The position numbers were made by a program, and so were the translations under genes. Of a stretch of 64,000 nucleotides of DNA, positions 1 to 8,152 are shown piece by piece; position 1 is the first letter of the stretch; each line of letters starts with the position of its first letter. Origin of the DNA: JBLNDJ01 sp050261515. Its GTDB lineage: Bacteria > Acidobacteriota > Terriglobia > Bryobacterales > Bryobacteraceae. The stretch spans positions 124,001 through 188,000 of the forward strand of contig JBLNDJ010000018.1 of the NCBI GenBank assembly GCA_050261515.1. Reading direction: 5' to 3'. The notes beneath the pieces were generated by a model. It was not told the DNA's origin, did not search any database, and saw only the letters and a program-made list of their open reading frames with translations.

Positions 1-58
1 GCCGCTAGAGAGTACTCGTAAAGGCCCACAGGGCATAGTGCCCGGCCAACAACCTCGC

Positions 59-133
59 CTCCAATCTCCATCGCGGATGATCCTTAACCGGCATCCGAAA
101 ACGCCGGTCCGGCGATCCGGGCCGCGATTGGAG
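59..133 (+). promoter_or_regulatory. pnp leader structure that would hide the ribosome site
   Basis: CTCCAATC at 59-66 is perfectly complementary to GATTGGAG at 126-133, and the second copy contains the pnp Shine-Dalgarno GGAG (130-133). GCGG 73-76 can extend the helix with CCGC 122-125 across a bulge. An inner hairpin ACCGGC 87-92 / GCCGGT 103-108 lies between the arms. Structured leaders that mediate autocontrol are known for pnp in enterobacteria; control here is inferred from base pairing only. Confidence 0.5.
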
Positions 134-141
134 CAGTGTAA

Positions 142-2250
142 ATGACATACAGTTCTGAAATCGACCTGGGAACCTGCAAGATTTCCCTCGAAACAGGCAA
201 GGTCGCAAAACAGGCAAACGGATCGGTCGTAGTCCGCAGCGGCGATACGGTAGTTCTGGTTTCCGCCTGCATGGCTCCCGAGCCGAAGCCGGGCGCAAGT
301 TTTTTCCCGCTCACGGTTGATTATCGTGAGTACACCTACGCCGCCGGAAAGTTTCCGGGCGGCTTCATCAAGCGCGAAGGGCGTCCTTCGGAAAAAGAAG
401 TTCTGACCAGCCGGCTGATCGACCGGCCCATCCGGCCGCTGTTTCCCGAAGGCTTCAGCCATGAAACGCAGGTGATCGCGATGGTGCTGTCGGCCGATCC
501 GCAGCGAGACCCCGCTCCGCTGGCCATCATCGGCGCGGCGGCGGCGCTTGCGCTTTCCGACATCCCGTTCCCCGAGGTTCTGGCCGGCGTCCGCGTTTCG
601 CTCGTGGGCGGCCAGCTCATCGCTCTGCCGACCTACGACGAGCAGCGCGAAGCGAAGCTTTCGATCACAGTGGCGGGCACCGAGCGCGGCATCGTGATGG
701 TGGAAGCCGGCGCGAACGGCGCCTCGGAAGCCGAGGTGCTCGATGCGATCGACTTCGGCCATGAGAGCTGCAAAAAGATCATCGCGGGCATTCGCGACCT
801 GATGTCGAAGGCGGCGAAGCCGAAAATGCAGTTCGTCTCGCCGGAAATCGACAAGGAGATCTACGGCAAGGTCGAGAAGGAGGCGCGCGTTGAGCTGGCC
901 GACGTTCTCGACACCGAGAAGTACCCGAAGCTCGAGAGCTATGCCAAAACGGCCGAGCTGAAGAAGAAGATCCTGGAGGCGTTCGAAGAAGAGCAGCGGC
1001 CCGAGGCGGCCAAAGCGTTCGACTCCCTCAAGGAGAAGATCTTCCGCGACCAGATTCTCAACCAGCGGCGTCGTCCGGACGGGCGCAAGTTCGACCAGAT
1101 CCGGCCGATCACGGTCGAAGCCGGCGTGCTTCCGCGGGTTCACGGCTCGGGGTTGTTCACGCGCGGGGAAACGCAAGCGCTGGTCACGGTCACGCTGGGT
1201 ACGAAGGAAGACGAGCAGCGTGTCGAGCCTCTGGATCCGGGTGCGGAGGTCACCAAGCGCTTCATGCTGCATTACAACTTCCCGCCGTTCAGCGTGGGCG
1301 AGGTCGGCTTCATGCGCGGCCCGGGCCGGCGCGAGATCGGCCACGGCGCTCTGGCGGAGCGTGCCCTTTCGGCTGTGATTCCGCCCGAGGCGTCGTTCCC
1401 CTACACGATGCGCGTGGTCAGCGACATCCTCGAGTCGAACGGCTCGAGCTCGATGGCCACGGTCTGCGGTGCGACGGTCGCGCTGATGGATGCCGGCGTT
1501 CCGATAACTGCTCCGGTGGCGGGCGTGGCGATGGGCCTGGTGATCGAGGGCGATAAATACGCCGTCCTCACCGACATTGCGGGCGCCGAGGATCACTACG
1601 GCGATATGGACTTCAAGGTCGCCGGCACGCGCGAGGGCATCACCGCCCTTCAGATGGACATCAAGATGCCCAACGTGACCCTCGCGATCATGAAAGAGGC
1701 ACTCGATCAGGCGCTCCAGGGTCGCTTGTTCATCCTGGGCAAGATTGAAGAGACCCTCTCGGCGCCGCGCGAGACTCTTTCGCCCTACGCTCCGCGCATC
1801 TACACGATGACGATTCCGGTGGACAAGATCCGCGAGTTGATCGGGCCGGGCGGCAAGGTCATCCGCGGCATTGTGGACCAGACGGGCGTCAAGATCGATG
1901 TCGAGGACGATGGCACGGTTCACATCTACTCGGCCGACGGGGCCTCGGCTTCGAAGGCGCAGCAGATGGTGACCGACATCGCCGCGGTGGCCGAGGTGGG
2001 CAAAACGTATCTCGGCAAGGTCGTGCGTCTGGTGGATTTCGGCGCGTTCGTCGAGATCTTCCCGGGCACCGACGGCCTGCTGCACATCAGCGAGATTTCC
2101 GAAAACCGGATCAAGAACGTGCGCGACGAGCTGCACGAAGGCGATCAGATCCTGGTCAAGGTGCTCGCGCTCGAAGGCAACAAGATCAAGCTCAGCCGCA
2201 AGGCCGTGCTGAAAGAGCAGCGCGAGAAGCTGAAGGCCAGCAAGAGCTAA
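142..2250 (+). CDS. pnp: Polyribonucleotide nucleotidyltransferase (PNPase)
   Basis: This is the 3'-5' phosphorolytic exoribonuclease of RNA decay, a cytoplasmic trimer. The 702-residue protein has the full family layout: a first RNase PH domain (about 1-215), a helical linker (230-315), a second catalytic RNase PH domain (315-545), a KH domain with the GPGGK loop near residue 569, and a C-terminal S1 domain (about 620-690) ending in a basic tail. The length is normal. The ATG at 142 follows GGAG at 130-133. rpsO usually lies directly upstream of pnp; it would be just outside the window. The leader can fold so that the ribosome site is paired. The identification is secure. Confidence 0.97.
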   Translation: MTYSSEIDLGTCKISLETGKVAKQANGSVVVRSGDTVVLVSACMAPEPKPGASFFPLTVDYREYTYAAGKFPGGFIKREGRPSEKEVLTSRLIDRPIRPLFPEGFSHETQVIAMVLSADPQRDPAPLAIIGAAAALALSDIPFPEVLAGVRVSLVGGQLIALPTYDEQREAKLSITVAGTERGIVMVEAGANGASEAEVLDAIDFGHESCKKIIAGIRDLMSKAAKPKMQFVSPEIDKEIYGKVEKEARVELADVLDTEKYPKLESYAKTAELKKKILEAFEEEQRPEAAKAFDSLKEKIFRDQILNQRRRPDGRKFDQIRPITVEAGVLPRVHGSGLFTRGETQALVTVTLGTKEDEQRVEPLDPGAEVTKRFMLHYNFPPFSVGEVGFMRGPGRREIGHGALAERALSAVIPPEASFPYTMRVVSDILESNGSSSMATVCGATVALMDAGVPITAPVAGVAMGLVIEGDKYAVLTDIAGAEDHYGDMDFKVAGTREGITALQMDIKMPNVTLAIMKEALDQALQGRLFILGKIEETLSAPRETLSPYAPRIYTMTIPVDKIRELIGPGGKVIRGIVDQTGVKIDVEDDGTVHIYSADGASASKAQQMVTDIAAVAEVGKTYLGKVVRLVDFGAFVEIFPGTDGLLHISEISENRIKNVRDELHEGDQILVKVLALEGNKIKLSRKAVLKEQREKLKASKS

Positions 2251-2278
2251 ACGCTCTTTAACCGGAGGACGCGGGAGC

Positions 2279-3145
2279 ATGCGCGCGGCGCTCGTGATAC
2301 TGAGCGGCGCCCTGCTCGCGGCTCCCGCGCCTTCCCAAGTCTCTCCCGAAGTCCCCGAGCTGCGGGCCGTGCTCGAAAAACTGGGCGAGTACGCGGCCGG
2401 CTACCACACGAAATTCCGCGAGTTCGTCGCCAGCGAGGAGCGCGTCCAGAAGCACTACGGAGTGCGGAAGACGGAGCAGCGCGCCACGCTGTCGGACTAC
2501 TACGTCGTCAGCCTGCCGAGCGCGCCGGACCAGATGCGCGAATTCCGCGAGACGCTATCGGTAGACGGGCGCGAGGTGTCGGGCAAGCGCGGCAAAGTGT
2601 TCGATCTGCTGCGCCGCAAATCGTCCGGCCCGGATGCCGAGGCCCAGAGGTTCCTCAAGGAAAGCAAGCGCTACGACCTCGAGGCATTCCGCAAGTTCGA
2701 GGAATTCACCAACCTGGGGCTGCTGTATGTGGACCCGCGCGTGCAGCACCTCGTCCAGTACAAACTGGAGGCGGCGGCGCGTCGCGGGCTGCTGGTCCTT
2801 CAGTTCCGCGAGAGCGGGCCGAACACGGTGGCGCGAGTGGACGGCGGCCCGGCGCCCGCCGGCGGCGCGATGTACTTCACCTGGCCCGAACTCCGCGTAG
2901 TGCGGGTGGACCTCACGATTCACGACACGCGCCCGGACGGCGAGGAACTGGTCCGCTGCATCATCGATTACGCCCCCGGGCCTGAGGGCCTGATGCTGCC
3001 CTCGCGCTGCCGCCATTTCATGCCGGGGACCGCGGGGCACTCCGAGCCGGGCTCCTGGGAAAGCGACGCGCGCTATTCGAACTACCGGCGGTTTACAAGC
3101 GATGTGAAGCTGACGATCGGGGAGCCGGCGGAGGCTCCGCGCTGA
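2279..3145 (+). CDS. Secreted protein of unknown function
   Basis: The 288-residue product starts with a short hydrophobic signal peptide (about 1-19) ending in APAPSQ, so it is probably exported. The mature part is charged and mixed alpha/beta, with no motif I recognise, no cysteine pairs and no further membrane segment. A helical, lysine/arginine-rich stretch lies near residues 110-140. The ATG at 2279 is preceded by a GGGAG site and lies only 28 bp after pnp, so co-transcription is likely, but nothing links the two functionally. It resembles the many small secreted proteins of acidobacteria that have no assigned role. I give no function. Confidence 0.75.
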   Translation: MRAALVILSGALLAAPAPSQVSPEVPELRAVLEKLGEYAAGYHTKFREFVASEERVQKHYGVRKTEQRATLSDYYVVSLPSAPDQMREFRETLSVDGREVSGKRGKVFDLLRRKSSGPDAEAQRFLKESKRYDLEAFRKFEEFTNLGLLYVDPRVQHLVQYKLEAAARRGLLVLQFRESGPNTVARVDGGPAPAGGAMYFTWPELRVVRVDLTIHDTRPDGEELVRCIIDYAPGPEGLMLPSRCRHFMPGTAGHSEPGSWESDARYSNYRRFTSDVKLTIGEPAEAPR

Positions 3146-3160
3146 TTGTAAGAAATGGAT

Positions 3161-3200
3161 ACCCGGCTGACCGTCGAACCGGGTTCGAGGGACAGCCGGG
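3161..3200. terminator. Possible hairpin between convergent genes
   Basis: Two mutually exclusive stems can form: ACCCGG 3161-3166 with CCGGGT 3179-3184, or CCCGGCTG 3162-3169 with CAGCCGGG 3193-3200. There is no T-run on either side, so it is at best a weak or Rho-assisted terminator between the secreted protein and the convergent MFS gene. Confidence 0.3.
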
Positions 3201-3264
3201 ATGCCGGTTCGCGCGTGCGCTCAAGCCGCGCTTGAATCCGTCGAGCAGGCGCCCGAGTGCTCCG

Positions 3265-4437
3265 TTATGCTACCTTCCGCGTCCTGGTCAGCATCGGCCG
3301 GACGATCAGGTTCACCACGATCATTGCCACCGAAAAAGCCGGCAGGAGCAGCAGCGCGGTTTTGAGGCGCTTGGGGTCGTCGCCGGCGATCGAGCCGATG
3401 ATGCGGGAACTCACGGCGAGGCCGACCCAGCCGAACGTGATCACCAGGCCCATTGCGGTCGCGGTGCCTTTCGGGAAAGCGTCGCCCACCATCGCGAGCG
3501 TGGTCGGGAAGACGGGCGCCATGGCGAGGCCGGCGCAGAAGACTGCGATTGCGGCCGCGGTCGCGCTGCTTGCATTGAGCATGGCGTACGTCGTGATCGC
3601 CATCAGGATAGCGGCGGCGAGCGTCACCGTCGGGGCCGCCACCTTGATCAGGATGCGCGACACCACGACGCGGCCGATCAGCATACCGAGCGCGAAGCCG
3701 AGCGACAGCGTATTCAGCGCCGCCGAGCGGTCGATGCCCTGCGCGATCAGGTGCGGCGCGAGCCAGTTCCAGACGCCGACTTCGCAAGAGACGTACAGGA
3801 ACAGGAACAGCGCCAGCAGCCACAGGATGGGGCTTCCGAGCAGCGAGCCCGCTTCAGCCATCTTGAATCCGCGCTCGCCGGTCGGGGCGGGCATCGGAGT
3901 GGTCACCTGCGCGAGGAATGCGATGGCTGCGAGCACCGCCGCTGTGATCGCGATCTTCGCCGCGTCGCCGCCGAGCATGTTCGCCGCGATGAACGGCGTC
4001 AGCAGGCCACCGAGGCCGAAGAACAGGTTGAGCAGGTTGAGCACGGAGGCGCGGCGTTCTTCGTTGATGTCGCCCGCGAGCGCGTTTGCGCCGGTGACGA
4101 CGATGCCGCCGCCGAATCCGAGCAGGAACAGGAAGGCCATCACCGCGCCGTAGCCGCCCGCCGTGGGGAGCAGTCCGAGCGCGACGGCGATCAGCCCCAG
4201 GCCGATCACCAGTGCCGTCTTCTTGCCTTTGTTGTCGATCAGCGGACCGGCCGAGACCGAGGCGATGATTAGGCCGAGCGCCTGCGCGAGCGCGATGTTG
4301 CCGTTCTGCTCGGGTGTGAATCCGAAGCGCTCCGAAAGGCTCGGCAGGATGGTTCCGAGCATCGCCGCGATGATGCCATACATGAAAATGGCGAGGATCG
4401 CGGCTAGGATGAGCCGTGCGGTCGAGATTTTTTTCAT
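3265..4437 (-). CDS. Major facilitator superfamily transporter
   Basis: The 390-residue protein is hydrophobic throughout, with about twelve predicted membrane helices, a short cytoplasmic N terminus (MKKISTARLI) and a loop near residue 60 (GPLIDNKGKKTALVIG) that matches the MFS helix 2-3 signature. The substrate cannot be read from sequence. It lies 13 bp downstream of a Gfo/Idh-type oxidoreductase on the same strand, so import of a sugar or sugar acid is a reasonable guess. I chose the ATG at 4437 because a longer open frame upstream would only add 48 arginine/serine-rich residues that overlap the preceding gene. Confidence 0.85.
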   Translation of the reverse strand: MKKISTARLILAAILAIFMYGIIAAMLGTILPSLSERFGFTPEQNGNIALAQALGLIIASVSAGPLIDNKGKKTALVIGLGLIAVALGLLPTAGGYGAVMAFLFLLGFGGGIVVTGANALAGDINEERRASVLNLLNLFFGLGGLLTPFIAANMLGGDAAKIAITAAVLAAIAFLAQVTTPMPAPTGERGFKMAEAGSLLGSPILWLLALFLFLYVSCEVGVWNWLAPHLIAQGIDRSAALNTLSLGFALGMLIGRVVVSRILIKVAAPTVTLAAAILMAITTYAMLNASSATAAAIAVFCAGLAMAPVFPTTLAMVGDAFPKGTATAMGLVITFGWVGLAVSSRIIGSIAGDDPKRLKTALLLLPAFSVAMIVVNLIVRPMLTRTRKVA

Positions 4438-4450
4438 AGTTTCCTGCCGG

Positions 4451-5725
4451 TTAGACGAAGTGATACTTCTGAGTCTTGTCGTCCCAGATGATCTTCTTGC
4501 CCTTCTTGAACGAGAGCGTCGCCATGTGGCCGCTGATAGCCGCCTGCTGGCCCATTTCGGCGGGCGCGATGACCTTTCCATGGCCCTGCACGGCGTCGAT
4601 GAAGTTCTTCACGTGCGCCTGCACGGCGTTCAGGTCGTTGCCCGGCAGCGCGATGCTCAACTCTTTGCGCGCCGCGACCTTCTCCGGAGCCTTGCCGCCG
4701 AACTTCTCGGGATAGAAGTTCAGGAACTGGCGGCTGATCACCTCGATGGTGCCTTCGTTGCCTAAGAACTGCTCGCCGTATCCGAAGTGGTCGTTGCCGA
4801 AATAGCACGAGTAGTTGATGTGGAACTTCGTGTCCGGATACTCGTAGATGGCGCTGAAGGTGTCGGGCACTTCGCGGTCGTCGTTCGGATCGGTCCAGCG
4901 GTAGATGCCGCCGGAGGCCATGCACGAATAGGGAACGGTCTTGCCGCAGACGAAGTTGGTGATGTCGGTCTGGTGGACGAGCAGATCGGTCGAGATGCCG
5001 CCCGAGTAATCCCAATAGAGGCGCCACTGGCGGTAGCGGCGCGCGTCGAACGGAATTTTCCTGGCTGGGCCGAGGAACTTATCCCAGTCGGCGGTCTCTT
5101 TGCTCAAGCCCGCTGGGATCGGGTAGCGCCAGGCGGGCTCGCTGTCGAGTGAGTTGCGGTACCAGAACGCGCGGACGTAGTGGATGTCGCCGATCATCCC
5201 CTGGGCGACCATTTCCTTGGCCTTGATGTAGAGCGAGTTGCTGCGGTTCTGCGTGCCGACCTGTACGATCTTGCCGGACTTCTCGGCCTCGCGAACGATC
5301 TCCGCGCCTTCCTCGATGGTGTGGGCGAGCGGCTTTTCGAGGTAGATGTTCTTGCCCGCGCGCAGCGCCGCGATGGCCATCTCGTAGTGCAGGTGCTCGG
5401 GCGTCGTGATGAAAACGACGTCGATCGAGGGATCTTTGAGAATGTCGCGGTAATCGGTGTAGGTTTTGGGCGTGTTGCCGCCCTTGGACTGGACGTTGTC
5501 CTTCCCGGCAGCGAGCGCACCCTGGAAGGTGTCGCAGACGGCTGTGACGACAACCGACTCGGGCACGGCCTTGTACATCTGGTTCATGACGTGCATGCCG
5601 CGGCTGCCCGTGCCGATCCAGCCGACATTGAGTTTATCGTTCGCGCCGAGCGCGGGCAGCACGGCCGGAGCCATGGCCAGCGCGGCGCTCTTCAGAAAAG
5701 TGCGACGAGAGGATTCATCGGTCAT
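4451..5725 (-). CDS. Tat-exported Gfo/Idh/MocA family oxidoreductase
   Basis: The family comprises NAD(P)-dependent dehydrogenases acting on sugars, inositols and related polyols. The 424-residue protein opens with a Tat leader (SSRRTFLKSAALAMAP, residues 5-20), then a Rossmann fold with GTGSRG at 38-43 and the EKP motif at 130-132, whose lysine is the usual catalytic residue. The C-terminal half is the typical alpha/beta dimerisation domain. The ATG at 5725 has a GGGGAGAA ribosome site. It is followed after 13 bp by an MFS transporter, so the two probably form an uptake-and-oxidation unit. Exported versions are common in acidobacteria and planctomycetes; their substrate is unknown. Confidence 0.88.
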   Translation of the reverse strand: MTDESSRRTFLKSAALAMAPAVLPALGANDKLNVGWIGTGSRGMHVMNQMYKAVPESVVVTAVCDTFQGALAAGKDNVQSKGGNTPKTYTDYRDILKDPSIDVVFITTPEHLHYEMAIAALRAGKNIYLEKPLAHTIEEGAEIVREAEKSGKIVQVGTQNRSNSLYIKAKEMVAQGMIGDIHYVRAFWYRNSLDSEPAWRYPIPAGLSKETADWDKFLGPARKIPFDARRYRQWRLYWDYSGGISTDLLVHQTDITNFVCGKTVPYSCMASGGIYRWTDPNDDREVPDTFSAIYEYPDTKFHINYSCYFGNDHFGYGEQFLGNEGTIEVISRQFLNFYPEKFGGKAPEKVAARKELSIALPGNDLNAVQAHVKNFIDAVQGHGKVIAPAEMGQQAAISGHMATLSFKKGKKIIWDDKTQKYHFV

Positions 5726-5906
5726 AGAAGTTCTCCCCGAGAGAAAGATACAGCATACAACGCGGCGGGGCGCGGGCGGGCTGCATTCCAGCTCGAGGCC
5801 GCAGCCGCCGCCGAAGGCGAGAGTCCGGACTGTCCACGGCGCACCTGTGGCGAAGGCCTTTCGCCCGCCCCCAGATTAAGTCTCCCCCACTGGCGTTCGG
5901 CGTTGA

Positions 5907-5912
5907 TATAAT
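5907..5912 (+). promoter_or_regulatory. -10 box of the rimP-nusA-infB promoter
   Basis: A perfect TATAAT hexamer sits in the 259-bp divergent region between the Gfo/Idh gene and rimP. Transcription would begin near 5919, giving a leader of about 65 nt that contains the attenuator hairpin. No good -35 hexamer is visible at 16-18 bp spacing. Confidence 0.55.
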
Positions 5913-5934
5913 CATTCATAGATGTTTAGCCGCG

Positions 5935-5959
5935 AAAGTGGGCGAAAGCCCACTTTTTT
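5935..5959 (+). terminator. Intrinsic terminator in the rimP leader (attenuator)
   Basis: AAAGTGGGC 5935-5943 and GCCCACTTT 5948-5956 form a perfect 9-bp stem closed by a GAAA tetraloop. Six T residues (5954-5959) follow directly. It lies downstream of the -10 box and 25 bp before the rimP ATG. No rightward gene ends nearby (the last one stops at 3145), so it is best read as an attenuator, not as the end of a previous unit. Confidence 0.75.
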
Positions 5960-5984
5960 GTTGGCCGCTGGAACCTCCAGGCAC

Positions 5985-6449
5985 ATGAATGACGCGGTCG
6001 TCGCCAGAGTGACGGAAATAGCTCGACGTGTCGCTGATTCCGAAGGCATTGAAATCATTGAGGTTCAGCTTCTGGGCGGGGGTGGGAAGCGAGTACTGCG
6101 GATCACGATCGACAAGCCCCAGGGCGTCTCACACGCCGATTGCGAGCTGATCTCTCAACAGGTTGGGACGATCCTCGACGTAGAGGACGTGGTACCGGGC
6201 AGGTCGTACCGGCTCGAAGTCACTTCGCCGGGAGTGGAGCGGAAACTGATGGGCGCGCGCGATTTCCAGCGCTTTCTCGGCCAGAAGGCCCGAGTGGTGC
6301 TGCGTGAACCCGTGGACAACCGACGGCACTGGGAGGGGAAACTCGCGGACTTTACCGGCGATACGGTAACGCTCGAGACGGCGCCCGGCCAAAGCATCCG
6401 CTTCGCGGTCCAACAGGTCGAAAAGGCAAACCTGAAGTTCGACTGGTAA
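5985..6449 (+). CDS. rimP: Ribosome maturation factor RimP
   Basis: RimP binds the free 30S subunit and is needed for its late assembly. The product from the ATG at 5985 has 154 residues, the usual size, with the N-terminal alpha/beta domain (IEIIEVQLLGGGGKRVLRI, then ISQQVGTILD) and the C-terminal Sm-like domain containing RSYRLEVTSPGVERKL. An upstream in-frame ATG at 5922 would encode 21 extra residues straight through the terminator hairpin, so it was rejected. rimP opens the classic rimP-nusA-infB-rbfA operon. The leader carries a strong terminator-like hairpin, which suggests control by attenuation. Confidence 0.93.
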   Translation: MNDAVVARVTEIARRVADSEGIEIIEVQLLGGGGKRVLRITIDKPQGVSHADCELISQQVGTILDVEDVVPGRSYRLEVTSPGVERKLMGARDFQRFLGQKARVVLREPVDNRRHWEGKLADFTGDTVTLETAPGQSIRFAVQQVEKANLKFDW

Positions 6450-6478
6450 TCCCGAACAACCAATAAAAGGAAAGTATC

Positions 6479-7996
6479 TTGGGCACGATCTATCAATCCA
6501 TCGAGATTCTGAGCAAAGAAAAGGGGATCGATCCGCAGATCGTCATCGATGCAGTGAAGGACGCGATGCTTGTTGCCGCACGCAAGCATTACCACACTAC
6601 GGAAGACCTGGGCGCTGAGTTCGATGAACGGACGGGAGCGATCCAGATCTTTGCCATCAAGAAGGTTGTCGAAACCGTCGAAGACCCGGTGAACCAGCTC
6701 ACGCTCGAGCAGGGCCGGGAACTCGACGCGAACGCGGAGATCGGTTCGGAAATCAGGATTCAGAAGCCCACGGAAATCCTTGGCCGCATCTCGGCCCAGA
6801 CCGCCAAGCAGGTGATTCTGCAAAAGGTCCGGGAGGCCGAGCGCGACACAGTCTACCAGGAGTATTCGGGCCGGGTCGGCGAGCTCGTCAACTGCACCGT
6901 GAAGCGTGTGGAGGGCCTCGACCTGGTGGTCGATATAGGAAAGACCGAGGCGCGGCTGCCCAGGAAGGAGCAGTCGAAGCTGGAGAGTTTCAGCGTGGGG
7001 GACCGCGTCCGCTGCGTGATCCGGGCCGTCGAAAAAACCGGGAAGGCGCCCGGAGTGCTGGTTTCGCGGGCGGCCCCGGAGCTGGTGGTGCGGCTGTTCG
7101 AGCAGGAAGTTCCGGAGATCTACGACAACACAGTCGTCATCCGGGGCTGCGCGCGCGAAGCCGGCGAGCGCACCAAAATCGCCGTGCAGAGCCGCGATCG
7201 GGACGTCGATAGCGTGGGCGCCTGCGTGGGCATGAAGGGCATGCGCGTGCAATCGATCATTCGGGAGCTGCGCGGGGAGAAGATCGACATCATCGAGTAC
7301 TCGGAGGACCCGGTCACATTCGCGACACATGCGTTGAGCCCGGCGAAAATCAGCCGAGTAAGCATCATCGACCCGGTCGAGCGGCACATGGAAGTGATCG
7401 TGGACGATTCGCAGCTATCGCTTGCAATCGGCAAAAAAGGCCAGAACGTGCGCCTCGCGGCCAAGCTGCTCGGTTGGAAGGTGGATATCAAGAGCGAGGA
7501 AGAGAAGCGGCAGGAAGTCGAGTCGCAGATGGCGGCTTTGGTGGTTTCGGGCGCGCCGGTGTCGATTTTGGGCGATCACGGCCTCGCTGACAAGGTGGTC
7601 GAGAAACTGATCGAGTCCGGGATCGGGACGGTGGAGAAGCTCGGGGCGATGACGCCCGAACAGCTCGAAGACATACAGGGAATCGGGCCGAAGACGGTCG
7701 AATCGATCCAGCTCGCCGTGAACAGCTACTACGCGCAGTTCGAGGAGCCGGCGGCGGCTCCGGTGGAGGAAACGGCGGCGACGGCCGGGGAAGAACTGGC
7801 GGAAGCCGAGCTGGAGCAGGCTGTTTCCGGGGCGGAGCCGGCCGGGACTGATGCGGAGGAGCCGGCTGCGAGCGAGGCTGAGCCGGCTGCGCCGGAGGCT
7901 GAGCCTGCTGCGCCCGGAGCCGTGCCGCAGGCCGAAGCAGCGGCCGAAGACGAGGGCCCGGACGAAGCCGCCGAGGCGATCGAACGGCCCGTCTGA
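6479..7996 (+). CDS. nusA: Transcription termination/antitermination protein NusA
   Basis: NusA binds RNA polymerase and modulates pausing, termination and antitermination. The 505-residue protein shows the RNA-polymerase-binding N domain (1-125), S1 (130-195), KH1 (about 200-275, GMKG at 251-254), KH2 (285-340, IGKKGQN at 317-323) and one helix-hairpin-helix unit (375-415). A tail of about 85 residues, almost only Ala, Glu and Pro, follows and is probably disordered. The start is TTG at 6479, supported by AAAAGGAAAG 5-13 nt upstream. It is the second gene of the operon, 29 bp after rimP. It could feed back on the rimP leader hairpin; that is inference. Confidence 0.96.
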   Translation: MGTIYQSIEILSKEKGIDPQIVIDAVKDAMLVAARKHYHTTEDLGAEFDERTGAIQIFAIKKVVETVEDPVNQLTLEQGRELDANAEIGSEIRIQKPTEILGRISAQTAKQVILQKVREAERDTVYQEYSGRVGELVNCTVKRVEGLDLVVDIGKTEARLPRKEQSKLESFSVGDRVRCVIRAVEKTGKAPGVLVSRAAPELVVRLFEQEVPEIYDNTVVIRGCAREAGERTKIAVQSRDRDVDSVGACVGMKGMRVQSIIRELRGEKIDIIEYSEDPVTFATHALSPAKISRVSIIDPVERHMEVIVDDSQLSLAIGKKGQNVRLAAKLLGWKVDIKSEEEKRQEVESQMAALVVSGAPVSILGDHGLADKVVEKLIESGIGTVEKLGAMTPEQLEDIQGIGPKTVESIQLAVNSYYAQFEEPAAAPVEETAATAGEELAEAELEQAVSGAEPAGTDAEEPAASEAEPAAPEAEPAAPGAVPQAEAAAEDEGPDEAAEAIERPV

Positions 7997-8152
7997 GGCG
8001 TGCAATTTATTGAATTCTGGTACGATAGAGGACTCGGATTGAAAAGAACCCGGCGGTTGGAAATCATAACAAGCCAGCTTAGGGGAACGTGTGCCGGAAG
8101 GGCTGGCGATGGTTGTCTCCCTCCGAACGGGGCGGTCTGATTGAACGTAGAT

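Noticed and set aside
3170..3200. GGTTCGAGG segment that looks like a tRNA T-loop
   Set aside because: The flanking bases do not form the 5-bp T-stem, and there is no anticodon arm or acceptor stem around it.
5922..5984. N-terminal extension of RimP from ATG 5922
   Set aside because: It would translate through the terminator hairpin and adds residues not found in RimP.
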